DNA of 64,000 nt, taken from Fibrobacter sp. Its GTDB lineage: Bacteria; Fibrobacterota; Fibrobacteria; Fibrobacterales; Fibrobacteraceae. The stretch is taken from positions 1 through 64,000 of the forward strand of contig JAKSIE010000002.1 in assembly GCA_024398995.1 (NCBI GenBank). Direction: 5' to 3'. Below the pieces are notes generated by a model. That model ran no database searches, had not been told where the DNA came from, and saw only the letters and a program-made list of their open reading frames with translations. The position numbers and the translations under genes are program-made. Of this stretch, positions 9,138-16,975 are shown in pieces; within the stretch, counting starts at the first letter, position 1, and the number at the start of each line of letters is the position of its first letter.

Positions 9138-9311
9138 ATTCCAAACATTCCTATAGAATAAAATGGTCCTAATCCAATCTAATCCAAGGTATAATTTATA
9201 TCGTTGTCACGTAAAAAGATAGCCCGTTCTAGTCTAGTGTAGAATAAATGTTGAGAGGGGTTCTACATGTTGGCAGCGTCACCTCTTGGGCTCCGTGAGA
9301 ATCAAAAAACA

Positions 9312-9340
9312 TTGAAAAAAGCCCCTTATCTAACTATATT
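9312..9340 (+). promoter_or_regulatory. Promoter of prs
   Basis: TTGAAA (9312-9317), a 17-base spacer, then TATATT (9335-9340). This is 43 bases before the prs start and fits the pattern seen at other promoters in the window. Confidence 0.7.
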
Positions 9341-9382
9341 TTTACACGTCAATAAACAAAAACCTTTAAAAAAGGCAATCTT

Positions 9383-10549
9383 ATGTCAGATCGTTTTATC
9401 GTGACCGGTAACTTCACCGATGATCCGTTTGCCATCGATATGGCCCAGTACATTGGTCTTCGTGAAGATATTTCCGACGTGGTCTCCCTGAAGACCTTCG
9501 CCAACTCTGAATTCTGCCCCCGCTACATGCTGGATGCCGATGATATCGAACATATCGGTCGCCGCCTGGAAGGCAAGATTGTCCTTATTTGCTCCGTTTC
9601 CAACCACGAACGCAGCCGTAACGACTACGCAATGCGCAACATGATCCTCGCCCGCGCCGCCAAGGACAACGGTGCCGAACAGGTCGTTCTCGTGGAACCG
9701 GACTTGTTCTACTCCGCACAGGACCGCGGCCCGCACCGCGTTGGCGAACTGGAAAAGGATCGCCCGGATGCAGACCTCAAGAAGTTCGACGGCCAGGCTT
9801 TCTCCAGCATGCTCTATGCTGAACTCCTGAAGAAGTCCGGCGTGGACGCTGTGGTCACCTGCCACAACCACTCCATCAAGGTCCAGAACCTCTTCAACGA
9901 CATTTTCGAAGGTCACTTCCACAACCTGATCCCCACCGACGTTTACGCTCACTACATCAAGAACAGCAACTTCGTGCAGTGCGGTAAGGATGGCAACAAC
10001 CTGGTGATCGTCTCCCCGGACAAGGGCGCACGCCCCTTCATGAACGCTGTCTACGATGCTCTCCAGCTCCCGGAATGCAAGCGCGTGGTGATGGACAAGG
10101 TCCGTACCGGCGAACGTGAAATCAGCATGACCTTCAACCCGGAACTCAGCGACATCAGCATCGAAGAAATCGAAGGCAAGGACGTAATCGTGTTCGACGA
10201 CATGGTCCGCACCGGTACGACGATTGTGCAGTGCTGCGAACACATCAAGAAGGGTAACCCCAACCGCGTGTGCTTCGGCGTCACCCACTTCCACACCAGT
10301 GCAGAAGCTCGTGAAAAGCTGAACAGCCCCGCTATCGACGAAATCCTCACCACCTCCACTCTCCCCGACATCATGAACCGTGACTGCCAGGGCCGCCTCC
10401 GCAAGAAGCTCACCGTGCTTAAGCTGGGCAAGTGGATTGCTCGCCACGTGATGCAGATGTACGGCATGGACGACGGTCGTTTCGAACGCGACTTCTACAA
10501 GATCGACATGTCTTCCAAGAACCCCCGTTGGCCGCCTCAGCAGTATTAA
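9383..10549 (+). CDS. prs: Ribose-phosphate pyrophosphokinase
   Basis: Makes phosphoribosyl pyrophosphate from ribose 5-phosphate and ATP for nucleotide, His and Trp synthesis. The N-terminal half has FANSEFCPRY and EPDLFYSAQDRG. The C-terminal half has VSPDKGARPF and the PRPP-binding loop VFDDMVRTGTTI (about residues 269-280), both diagnostic of the family. At 388 residues it is longer than typical bacterial Prs (about 310-320), with extra sequence in the N-terminal half and at the end. ATG 9383 follows AAAAAAGGC. GC-rich codon use resembles the core genome. It is monocistronic between its own promoter and a strong terminator. A paralogous phosphoribosyltransferase role is possible, but both halves of the Prs fold are present. 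Confidence 0.85.
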   Translation: MSDRFIVTGNFTDDPFAIDMAQYIGLREDISDVVSLKTFANSEFCPRYMLDADDIEHIGRRLEGKIVLICSVSNHERSRNDYAMRNMILARAAKDNGAEQVVLVEPDLFYSAQDRGPHRVGELEKDRPDADLKKFDGQAFSSMLYAELLKKSGVDAVVTCHNHSIKVQNLFNDIFEGHFHNLIPTDVYAHYIKNSNFVQCGKDGNNLVIVSPDKGARPFMNAVYDALQLPECKRVVMDKVRTGEREISMTFNPELSDISIEEIEGKDVIVFDDMVRTGTTIVQCCEHIKKGNPNRVCFGVTHFHTSAEAREKLNSPAIDEILTTSTLPDIMNRDCQGRLRKKLTVLKLGKWIARHVMQMYGMDDGRFERDFYKIDMSSKNPRWPPQQY

Positions 10550-10609
10550 TCTGCTGCAGTGTCTTACGGCGCTTTTGAATAGCCACTCCGGCATTACCTT
10601 GAATTGTCA

Positions 10610-10639
10610 CCCCGGCCTCCGAGCCGGGGTCTTTTTTTT
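10610..10639 (+). terminator. prs terminator from dispersed GC repeat
   Basis: CCCCGGC (10610-10616) pairs with GCCGGGG (10623-10629), followed by a run of eight T after TC. The arms belong to the dispersed TCACCCCGG...CCGGGGTC repeat family found elsewhere in the window. Confidence 0.85.
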
Positions 10640-10653
10640 CTAAATTCGATTTC

Positions 10654-11253
10654 ATGGGCGAAAAGTTGAAAACAGGAATCCTCTCCATCGAAGATCCCTA
10701 CTATCTCGAGAGGAACATTGTCCCGATGAACGACAGGGGCATCTTCCGTGCAATGCCCTTGACCGAAGGCGACGCGCCTTTCTTGAAGCCCGTGGTGAAA
10801 AAGGAACGCTTTTCCAACTACATTTCGTTCCTGTTTGACTACCAGGATATTAGCGGTAGGATCGTCTATACGCCCAAGGATTACAGCCACCTGTTTTCTG
10901 CGTTCTCCGTCAGTTTCTTCCCCCGCGAAGACGAATACGACGAGGAGCATCTCCAGGATGTGTGCCGCCTGCTTTCGCTGAAACTTCACGCCAACATCCA
11001 GCTGAAGGTTTCCACGAAAAAACTGCACAGCTTTGTTAAAGGCGTGCAGCTGAAGTCCAAGACCCTCAAAAAGCAGGACTTTACCTTCCACAAGCTTTTT
11101 GAGCACGCCGCCTTTGCTGGCGAGGCCCCCCTGCAAAAATACATGGCTGAACGCTTTGATTTCTGGTATGTGTGCGGCGAGAACGAAGCCGCCGAGCAGC
11201 AGGCCGTGTTTGGCGCTGGGGAAACCATGTTCGGGGATAATTCCGAAAATTAG
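10654..11253 (+). CDS. Conserved hypothetical protein, 199 aa
   Basis: A cytoplasmic protein with no signal peptide or membrane segment; I do not recognise the family. The frame is open from ATG 10654 right after the prs terminator. Composition is that of an ordinary globular protein (SFFPREDEYDEEHLQDV, KLHANIQLKVSTKKLHSF), with GC-rich codons like the core genes, so it is probably real. It is followed by a dispersed-repeat stretch and then rmuC. No ribosome site is obvious. No functional inference is offered. Confidence 0.6.
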   Translation: MGEKLKTGILSIEDPYYLERNIVPMNDRGIFRAMPLTEGDAPFLKPVVKKERFSNYISFLFDYQDISGRIVYTPKDYSHLFSAFSVSFFPREDEYDEEHLQDVCRLLSLKLHANIQLKVSTKKLHSFVKGVQLKSKTLKKQDFTFHKLFEHAAFAGEAPLQKYMAERFDFWYVCGENEAAEQQAVFGAGETMFGDNSEN

Positions 11254-11335
11254 GGCTGATTTACGGGAAAAACAATCAAATTCGGTCTGGTTTTCCCGTA
11301 ATTTGCCCCGTTTTTTCAAAAAGATCCCTTTATTT

Positions 11336-11413
11336 GTCATCCACTTCGTGGACAAGTCTTTCTAAGCGCTAAAGCGCTAAGAAATGCTTCATCCCGGACT
11401 TGACCTAGGATCA
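11336..11413. repeat. Dispersed repeat A, copy 1
   Basis: About 69 bases, from GTCATCCACTTCG through a doubled AAGCGCTA to ATCCCGGACTTGACC, match 19413-19481 with one difference. It then runs into the CCCGGxCTTGACC family motif and lies in the 220-base gap before rmuC. Confidence 0.8.
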
Positions 11414-11475
11414 TTTTTTATTTGACAACTCCCGCGCAAAAAGCGATAATAGTGTAGAAACAAAAAGGAGTTAGC

Positions 11476-12723
11476 ATGATCGCTATTATTGGTGTTTTGT
11501 GTGCCCTGATGGGCTTGGCTCTTGGCTTTCTTTTTGCCAAGGTGAATCTGTCTAAGCAGGTGGAGGCCGCCAAGGCCGATGCGCAGGCTGCAAACGACTC
11601 GTTGAAGGGGCAGGTCGCAAGTCTTCAGGCGAATTTGCTTGTTGCAGAAAATAACGCGGTGCTTGTTAAACAGCACGCGGCCGATTCCAAAAAAGAGCGC
11701 GAAGAAGATTTCGCCCGCCAGCTGACCGCTATGAAGGCGCAGTTCGTGGCGGTCTCCGAGGAACTTCTGCAAAAGCGTGCCAACGAGTTCAAGGGCTCCA
11801 ACAAGGAGCAGATGGATTCCATTGCAAAGCCCCTGCTTCAGGAACTTGAAAACATGCGCAAGCAGCTGGGCGAAACCAAGGAAGGTAGCGACAAGAGTAT
11901 TGCAGAGCTCAGCGGTGCCCTCAAGAACATGATGGAGCAATCCGTCAAGCTGGGCCAGGATGCCGAAAATCTCGCCGACGCACTAAAGAACCGCGGCAAG
12001 GTGCAGGGCGACTGGGGCGAACAGGTGCTCGCCAACATCCTCCGTGACAGCGGCCTCCGCGAAGGCGAGGAATTCTTTACCCAGAAGAATTTCAAGGACA
12101 AGGACGGCAAGGATTTCCGCCCCGATGTGATTGTGGCAGCAGCGGACGGCACCCAGATTATTGTGGATTCCAAGGTCTCCCTGACGGCTTACTCGGATTA
12201 CGTTTCTGCAAAGGATGAGGCGGCCCGCATCAAGGCCACCAAGGAAAACTGCGACAGTGTCTGGAAGCATGTGGAGGAACTTTCCGAAAAGAACTATCCG
12301 GGCATTGTGCCGGGCGCATTGCCCTACGTGCTCATGTTCGTGCCCAACGAAGGCAGTTACATCCTGGCCATGAATCACGACCCGCAAATCGGAATCAAGG
12401 CCTACAAGAAGGGCGTGCTAATCATCAACCCCACAAACCTGATGATGGCCCTGAGCCTCATTCTCTTTACGTGGAAGAACACCCGCCAGGAAGAAAGCTG
12501 CGCAAAGATTATCAAGGCCGCCGAGGAACTCTACAGCAAGTTCTGCAACTTCAGCGAAAGCTTTGCAAAAATCGGTGACCAGTTGGCAACCGTCAGCAAA
12601 ACCTACGGCGCAGCCAAGGGCCAGCTGAACGAAGGCCCCGGCAACATCATCTCCCGTTTCGAGAATATGCAAAAGCTTGGCCTTACCACCACCAAGACTA
12701 TCAGCGAAAAATTGTTGAACTAG
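11476..12723 (+). CDS. rmuC: RmuC-family DNA recombination protein
   Basis: RmuC limits recombination at short inverted repeats and is a predicted nuclease-fold protein. One N-terminal membrane segment (IIGVLCALMGLALGFLFA) anchors it. A long coiled coil follows (about 30-165, with heptads rich in A, L, E and K), then the conserved RmuC domain (about 165-370) with GDWGEQVL, FRPDVIV, IIVDSKVSL, FVPNEGSYI and INPTNLMMAL. At 415 residues it is the normal family length. AAAGGAG precedes ATG 11476. It is monocistronic, with a repeat-derived terminator downstream. The family assignment is solid; its role here is inferred from E. coli RmuC. Confidence 0.93.
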   Translation: MIAIIGVLCALMGLALGFLFAKVNLSKQVEAAKADAQAANDSLKGQVASLQANLLVAENNAVLVKQHAADSKKEREEDFARQLTAMKAQFVAVSEELLQKRANEFKGSNKEQMDSIAKPLLQELENMRKQLGETKEGSDKSIAELSGALKNMMEQSVKLGQDAENLADALKNRGKVQGDWGEQVLANILRDSGLREGEEFFTQKNFKDKDGKDFRPDVIVAAADGTQIIVDSKVSLTAYSDYVSAKDEAARIKATKENCDSVWKHVEELSEKNYPGIVPGALPYVLMFVPNEGSYILAMNHDPQIGIKAYKKGVLIINPTNLMMALSLILFTWKNTRQEESCAKIIKAAEELYSKFCNFSESFAKIGDQLATVSKTYGAAKGQLNEGPGNIISRFENMQKLGLTTTKTISEKLLN

Positions 12724-12727
12724 GGGG

Positions 12728-12818
12728 CGTGTCACCCCGGGCACTACTGAATATTGTCACCCCGGCCACTACTGAATATTGTCACCCCGGCCACCGAGCC
12801 GGGGTCTCCTTTTTTTTA
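12728..12818 (+). terminator. Tandem-repeat terminator after rmuC
   Basis: The segment GTCACCCCGG followed by CACTACTGAATATT is repeated in tandem (units start near 12729, 12756 and 12782). The last unit completes a hairpin, CCCCGGC (12785-12791) with GCCGGGG (12798-12804), and a run of eight or more T. It is the same repeat family as the prs terminator. Confidence 0.85.
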
Positions 12819-12855
12819 CATACCATGTACTGTATAAATGGCTATTTTTTCAGCC

Positions 12856-13680
12856 ATGAAACGCGCACTCACTTTAATCTTTAGCCTCGCAGCTCTTGTG
12901 CTTGCCGGCGGCCCTCCCTACGATTTTCTGGGGTCGTTCGTACAAAATAACAAGCGGATTCCCAATAGGTGCGTTTCCAAGGGCGAGACTTTCAAGTGCG
13001 TAGGCTACGAGGGCTACGATGGCGTCATTGCCAATGTGAACACAAGTCGCCTTTACTTGTTCAGCCAGGACGGCGACGTAGAAATTTACCGCGAAGATTT
13101 GTGCCAGGAATTCTATGTGCAAGATGACAACGATAACGAAATCATCATGTGCACGGAGGGCGAATCCCTGTACGAAGCTCGCTGCAACACTAGTCACCAA
13201 ACCGTAGAAATTCAGGAATACGACGAACTGGGCATCCTCAAGAACAAGAGAATCTACGAGGACGCCGATCCGGCATTCTGCCGCAACGCTTTCCATTTCC
13301 AGTATGGCAACAAGGGCGTAACCCGCTATTCCCACATTTTCGCAAATAACCCGCCCGAACCCGAGCGCTCCATCGGCCTCGTGGTAGAAAAAGGCAACCG
13401 CGATTCCGCAAGTATCATGAAGGTCGTCCACAAGCATACTCCGGAACTTCAGCGTATCTACAAGAAGTACCAGCGTCGTAAAGCCAAGTTCGGCGGCGAA
13501 GTCGTGCTGAGAATGACCATTGCCCCCAATGGCGAAGTCATCAAGCTTTCCATGATCTCGTCGACCACCGGCAACGACTCTTTCGATGACGAAGTCAAAA
13601 TCGCCGTGTACCGCTGGCTCTTCGGCCGCGCCCGCGTCACCAACACTACAGTGACTTTGCCCATTACGTTTGGGGAGTAA
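12856..13680 (+). CDS. Secreted protein with TonB-like/AgmX C-terminal domain
   Basis: A signal peptide (MKRALTLIFSLAALVLAGG) is followed by a Cys-containing region of about 150 residues and a C-terminal domain of about 75 residues. That domain reads GGEVVLRMTIAPNGEVIKL...TGNDSFDDEVKIAVYRWLF...VTLPITF, the pattern of the TonB / AgmX-PglI C-terminal fold. Such domains bind outer-membrane or gliding/motor partners, so an envelope role is likely, but the missing N-terminal anchor means it is not a standard TonB. ATG 12856 is preferred over 12838 because the signal peptide begins there. No strong ribosome site. Monocistronic. Confidence 0.7.
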   Translation: MKRALTLIFSLAALVLAGGPPYDFLGSFVQNNKRIPNRCVSKGETFKCVGYEGYDGVIANVNTSRLYLFSQDGDVEIYREDLCQEFYVQDDNDNEIIMCTEGESLYEARCNTSHQTVEIQEYDELGILKNKRIYEDADPAFCRNAFHFQYGNKGVTRYSHIFANNPPEPERSIGLVVEKGNRDSASIMKVVHKHTPELQRIYKKYQRRKAKFGGEVVLRMTIAPNGEVIKLSMISSTTGNDSFDDEVKIAVYRWLFGRARVTNTTVTLPITFGE

Positions 13681-13791
13681 TATTGGCTTTACACTTCGTC
13701 ATATCTATAACAAATTTTTAAAACACAGGCCAGGATTCGCGGGAAAGGTGACGAAATCAAGCCCACACATCGCAAAAAAGTAAAAATTTCA

Positions 13792-13832
13792 TTGTTTACA
13801 TTTTGTATAATATATTGTATATTTGTAAACAA
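13792..13832 (+). promoter_or_regulatory. Operator and promoter of Xre-ImmA/PIN pair
   Basis: A perfect 9-bp inverted repeat, TTGTTTACA (13792-13800) and TGTAAACAA (13824-13832), encloses a TATAAT box (13806-13811). It is placed 18 bases before the regulator's start, as expected for autorepression by its Xre domain (inference). Confidence 0.65.
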
Positions 13833-13849
13833 CAATGGAGTTTGCGAAT

Positions 13850-14908
13850 ATGTCCGAAGTTTCCACTTTTGCTTTGCGATTGAAGAGCGCCCGCCTTATG
13901 AAGGGGTTCTCCATGGACGACCTTTGTGAAAGAATGGAACCGAAGGTCTCCAAAATGGCAATTTCCAAGTACGAATCTGGGAAAATGGACCCTGACAGCG
14001 AAGTTCTGATTTCCTTGGCAGACGCGTTGGATCAAACCCCCGATTATTTTTTCCGCCCGTTCACTTTTAAGCTGGAATCCATGCGCTTTAGAAAAAAGCA
14101 GAACCTAGGGGCCAAGCAAATTGAAAGCGTGAAAATGAACATTGCGGATTTCGTGGAGCGCTATGTCAATATCGAAGAAATCTGCAATGACGTAAACATT
14201 GACGTTGATTTTTCCTCCGTTCCTGTCGCCTCTGCAGAACAGGTCAAGGCTGCCGCAGTCAAGCTTCGTGAACGTTGGTGCCTGGGCAAGGACGGCATTG
14301 TCAATGTGATAGAAATGCTTGAAGAACACGGCGTAAAAGTTGTGGAGATTGATGCTCCCGACGGATTCGATGGCGTAAGTACCAAGGTCAACGATGTTAT
14401 CCCGGTGATTGTCCTTGGTAAAAACTTTTTGTACGAACGAAAGCGTTTTACCGCGTTGCACGAACTTGGCCATTTGCTGCTGAATTTTGAAGACCGTTTT
14501 TCTGACAAGGAACAGGAATCCCTTTGCAACCTGTTTGCAAACGAAATGCTGCTTCCTGAAACTGAACTTAGGCGTATCCTTGGCAATTGCAGGAAGAAGG
14601 TCTCCGTTAAGGAACTTCGACCGATTCAGATGCGATTCGGTATTTCCTGCGATGCCATTATGTACAAGGCCAAGGAATGTGGAATTGTATCTGCAGCGCT
14701 TCATAGGGGCTATTGCATAAGGAAAAACCAAAGTCCAGAATACAAGTCGTTCGTTGAAAGATCCGATTCTCCTGCAGAAACCTCACATCGTTTTGAGTCC
14801 CTGGTATATAAGGCTCTTGAAAACGAACTGATTACCATGTCAAAAGCGGCGAGCCTGCTCCGTACTGATGTCATGACTATCCGGAAGGAGCTTTCTACGG
14901 CATGGTAA
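13850..14908 (+). CDS. Xre-family regulator with ImmA/IrrE metallopeptidase domain
   Basis: The N-terminal helix-turn-helix (about 8-65, RLKSARLMKGFSMDDLCERM... KYESGK) is fused to a zinc peptidase domain of the ImmA/IrrE (COG2856) family. HELGH at 204-208 and a downstream ESLCNLFANEMLLP supply the metal ligands and catalytic Glu. Such fusions repress and, on a signal, cleave or release partner proteins; paired with PIN genes they are classed as antitoxin-like. ATG 13850 is chosen because GGAG lies at 13837-13840; a longer frame from 13835 removes that site. The stop overlaps the next gene's ATG by seven bases, showing translational coupling. The flanking inverted repeat suggests autoregulation. 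Confidence 0.88.
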   Translation: MSEVSTFALRLKSARLMKGFSMDDLCERMEPKVSKMAISKYESGKMDPDSEVLISLADALDQTPDYFFRPFTFKLESMRFRKKQNLGAKQIESVKMNIADFVERYVNIEEICNDVNIDVDFSSVPVASAEQVKAAAVKLRERWCLGKDGIVNVIEMLEEHGVKVVEIDAPDGFDGVSTKVNDVIPVIVLGKNFLYERKRFTALHELGHLLLNFEDRFSDKEQESLCNLFANEMLLPETELRRILGNCRKKVSVKELRPIQMRFGISCDAIMYKAKECGIVSAALHRGYCIRKNQSPEYKSFVERSDSPAETSHRFESLVYKALENELITMSKAASLLRTDVMTIRKELSTAW

Positions 14909-15426
14909 AGAACCGAATTATAGTCAGCGATGCGAATATATTTATTGACTTACTTCAAGTTGAATTGCTTGAAGCATTCTTTGCGTTGACATTTTCGGAT
15001 TGTGAAATTTGGACCACGGACTTTGTATATCGCGAAGTGAAAAAGGTCGGTAAGGTACATGTTCTTGAAAAATTCAGGAAGAATGGAAAATTGAAAGTTG
15101 CCAGTTTCAATAGCACTGAATTAGGAGAAATTATTGGTCTTCAAAATAGCAGTGCTAATAACACCTCTATAGCGGATGCATCCGTTTGGTATTATGCAAA
15201 GAAAACGGGTGGAGTTTTATTGACGGGGGACAAAAAACTTCGTAAAGAATCGACTAAAGACGGCATCCGTGTTTCGGGTATTATTTACGTATGGGAGCTG
15301 ATGCTTGCAAATAATATTTTTTCTGCCAAAGATGCCGCTGATAATCTAGAAGCCTTGATGGACGAAAATCCGAGATTGCCAAGGCAAATTTGCGAACAGA
15401 AGATTAGTGCGTGGAGATCTGCTTAA
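14902..15426 (+). CDS. PIN-domain protein (toxin-like)
   Basis: A 174-residue PIN-fold nuclease candidate. The acidic set is visible: D10 in VSDANIFIDL, E45 in VYREV, D92 in SIADASVW and D110 in LLTGDKKL. PIN toxins cut RNA, usually tRNA, rRNA or mRNA. It overlaps the Xre-ImmA gene, which is the probable antitoxin/regulator. A strong terminator follows, so the pair forms a self-contained bicistronic unit. It is longer than VapC (about 130 aa), with an extra C-terminal helical part (WELMLANNIFSAKDAADNLEAL). The target is unknown. Confidence 0.82.
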   Translation: MVKNRIIVSDANIFIDLLQVELLEAFFALTFSDCEIWTTDFVYREVKKVGKVHVLEKFRKNGKLKVASFNSTELGEIIGLQNSSANNTSIADASVWYYAKKTGGVLLTGDKKLRKESTKDGIRVSGIIYVWELMLANNIFSAKDAADNLEALMDENPRLPRQICEQKISAWRSA

Positions 15427-15460
15427 ATCTTTGAATTTCGCTGAAATGCAGAAATAGAAC

Positions 15461-15487
15461 GAAAGGACCCTTGCGGGTCTTTTTTTG
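15461..15487 (+). terminator. Terminator of Xre-ImmA/PIN operon
   Basis: GACCC (15466-15470), TTGC loop, GGGTC (15475-15479), then eight T. It lies 40 bases after the PIN stop. Confidence 0.88.
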
Positions 15488-15504
15488 CAAATGTCGGCGC
15501 ATCC

Positions 15505-15774
15505 TCACCATAGAAGCGGTATGGCGCCTGGGGCGAGGCGCAAGCGCACTCCCATGCGTCTCGGCAGTACGAACACGAGTGTTCGTGTTGCTCTCGACTT
15601 TTGGGCGTTCTGCCCGTAGGCATAGTTCAGCACCTTCCCAAGGACATCGTGAATCGGGAACGTCGGATTCATCCCGACCTCTACTTTTGTTGTCATCCCG
15701 GGCATCGACCCGGCTGCAACACACTTAGGAACTTGTTTCTTAGTGTGGCTGGTCCCCGTAGGGGGAGGATCTCC
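15505..15774. repeat. Composite dispersed repeats C and B
   Basis: This 540-base gap before the AbiEi-like gene holds two repeat modules. Element C (15505-15666) matches 20263-20352 but carries a 72-base insertion (15536-15607) bounded by GGGCG on both sides. Inside the insert is a perfect palindrome, ACGAACAC-GA-GTGTTCGT. Element B (15707-15774) matches 19479-19546 and contains a near-perfect 28-base hairpin (CACACTTAG...CTTAGTGTG). Both copies lie next to CCCGG..GGATC motifs. Confidence 0.8.
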
Positions 15775-15822
15775 TTTTTTTTGGGGGGGGGTGTTGATAT
15801 GTATTATGTATTCCTTGTGAAA

Positions 15823-15958
15823 TGTTTACTTTTGTGTAAACAATATGAACAATATATTAACAGGAATTTGCTGAATTTTAATGAAAAATTAAAATTTGTA
15901 ACATTTGTTGTTGATTCTAACATTTTAAAATGTTATATTAAATGTTGATTGTTATAAT
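15823..15958 (+). promoter_or_regulatory. Palindromic operators before AbiEi-like gene
   Basis: Two palindromes lie upstream of the start at 15968: TGTTTAC-N6-GTAAACA (15823-15842) and the 18-bp perfect TAACATTTTAAAATGTTA (15918-15935). A TATAAT follows at 15953-15958. AbiEi-type proteins repress their own operon through inverted repeats, so these are operator candidates (inference). Confidence 0.5.
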
Positions 15959-15967
15959 GAGGCGGTG

Positions 15968-16975
15968 ATGTTCTTTTTCTTCTTTGAATCGACAGAGGAC
16001 CTCTCAAAGAGAGTCTTTGATGAATATGGACTCAGGTGCGAATTTCGCAGGGCTCTGAAGCCCGGCGGTCTTCCTCTGTATATGGTTCGGAGGAGAGAAA
16101 TCGTTGAAGCGCAAATTGGTAATGTGCTTTTTGCTCTTGTTGGTATTCGCGACAACGAAGAATTCGGTGCAGAGGCGTTAAAGAATCAAGCTGATAAATA
16201 CGAACTTGTGCTTGGTTGCCCTGTTGCTTTTGTTTTTGAAAAAGTGACGGACGCTCAAAAAAAAGCCATGATTAGTCAGGGTGTTTCGTTCTTGGCATTT
16301 CCGGCAATGGTTTTCCTTCCTTTTCTTGGAATAGCCTTGCAACAACAGATTCGAGTTGTTCAAAAGATTAAGGCTTCTCCCCGTGAATTTGTATCCCCGC
16401 AGGCTCAACAATTATTCTTGTTCATGCTTTATCGCGTTAAGGATTCCTATATCACTAAGGTGCGCGTTGCCGAAGAACTGGGACTTAATCCAATGTCGGT
16501 TACTAGGGGCTCGAGAGAATTGGAAGCCCTTGGTCTGATAAAAATGCAAGAGGCCGGTCGCAGCGTTCAAATGACCTGCGCTATGAATGGCTATGCATTG
16601 GTGGAAAAGGCCTTGCCGAATTTGATAAATCCGGTTCAAAAAAATATCGTGGTTGTAAGAAACTGCTTGCCTGATACTTCTCTGTTGGCGGGGGAATCTG
16701 CTTTGTCTAAACTTTCTTTGCTAGGTGTTCCGTCAAGAGATACTTTCGCTTGCGCCCCTAGATTTGTGTTGTCCAAAACCGAGGATTTTTCCAAAGACGC
16801 TAAGTGGCTCAATTCGGTCGATCTAGTGAATGCTCAAATATGGAAGTACGATCCGGCTAAGCTTGCCTTGAATGGGATTGTTGATCCTGTGTCATTGTAT
16901 TTGTCATTAAGGGATTCGTATGACGAAAGAATACAATCTAGCCTTGACGAAATGATGGGGAATGTTAAATGGTAA
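15968..16975 (+). CDS. AbiEi-like winged-helix antitoxin/regulator
   Basis: A 335-residue DNA-binding protein. A winged-helix segment in the middle (SYITKVRVAEELGLNPMSV TRGSRELEALGLI) is preceded by a domain with hydrophobic helices (SFLAFPAMVFLPFLGIAL). The next gene is a nucleotidyltransferase whose ATG lies inside this stop (ATGGTAAG), the arrangement of type IV abiEi-abiEii modules. I therefore call it the antitoxin/autorepressor; the sequence itself supports only a MarR/AbiEi-like winged helix. ATG 15968 has GAGGCGG just upstream; the GTG one codon earlier is less likely. The MMFFFFF start is odd. Confidence 0.6.
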   Translation: MFFFFFESTEDLSKRVFDEYGLRCEFRRALKPGGLPLYMVRRREIVEAQIGNVLFALVGIRDNEEFGAEALKNQADKYELVLGCPVAFVFEKVTDAQKKAMISQGVSFLAFPAMVFLPFLGIALQQQIRVVQKIKASPREFVSPQAQQLFLFMLYRVKDSYITKVRVAEELGLNPMSVTRGSRELEALGLIKMQEAGRSVQMTCAMNGYALVEKALPNLINPVQKNIVVVRNCLPDTSLLAGESALSKLSLLGVPSRDTFACAPRFVLSKTEDFSKDAKWLNSVDLVNAQIWKYDPAKLALNGIVDPVSLYLSLRDSYDERIQSSLDEMMGNVKW

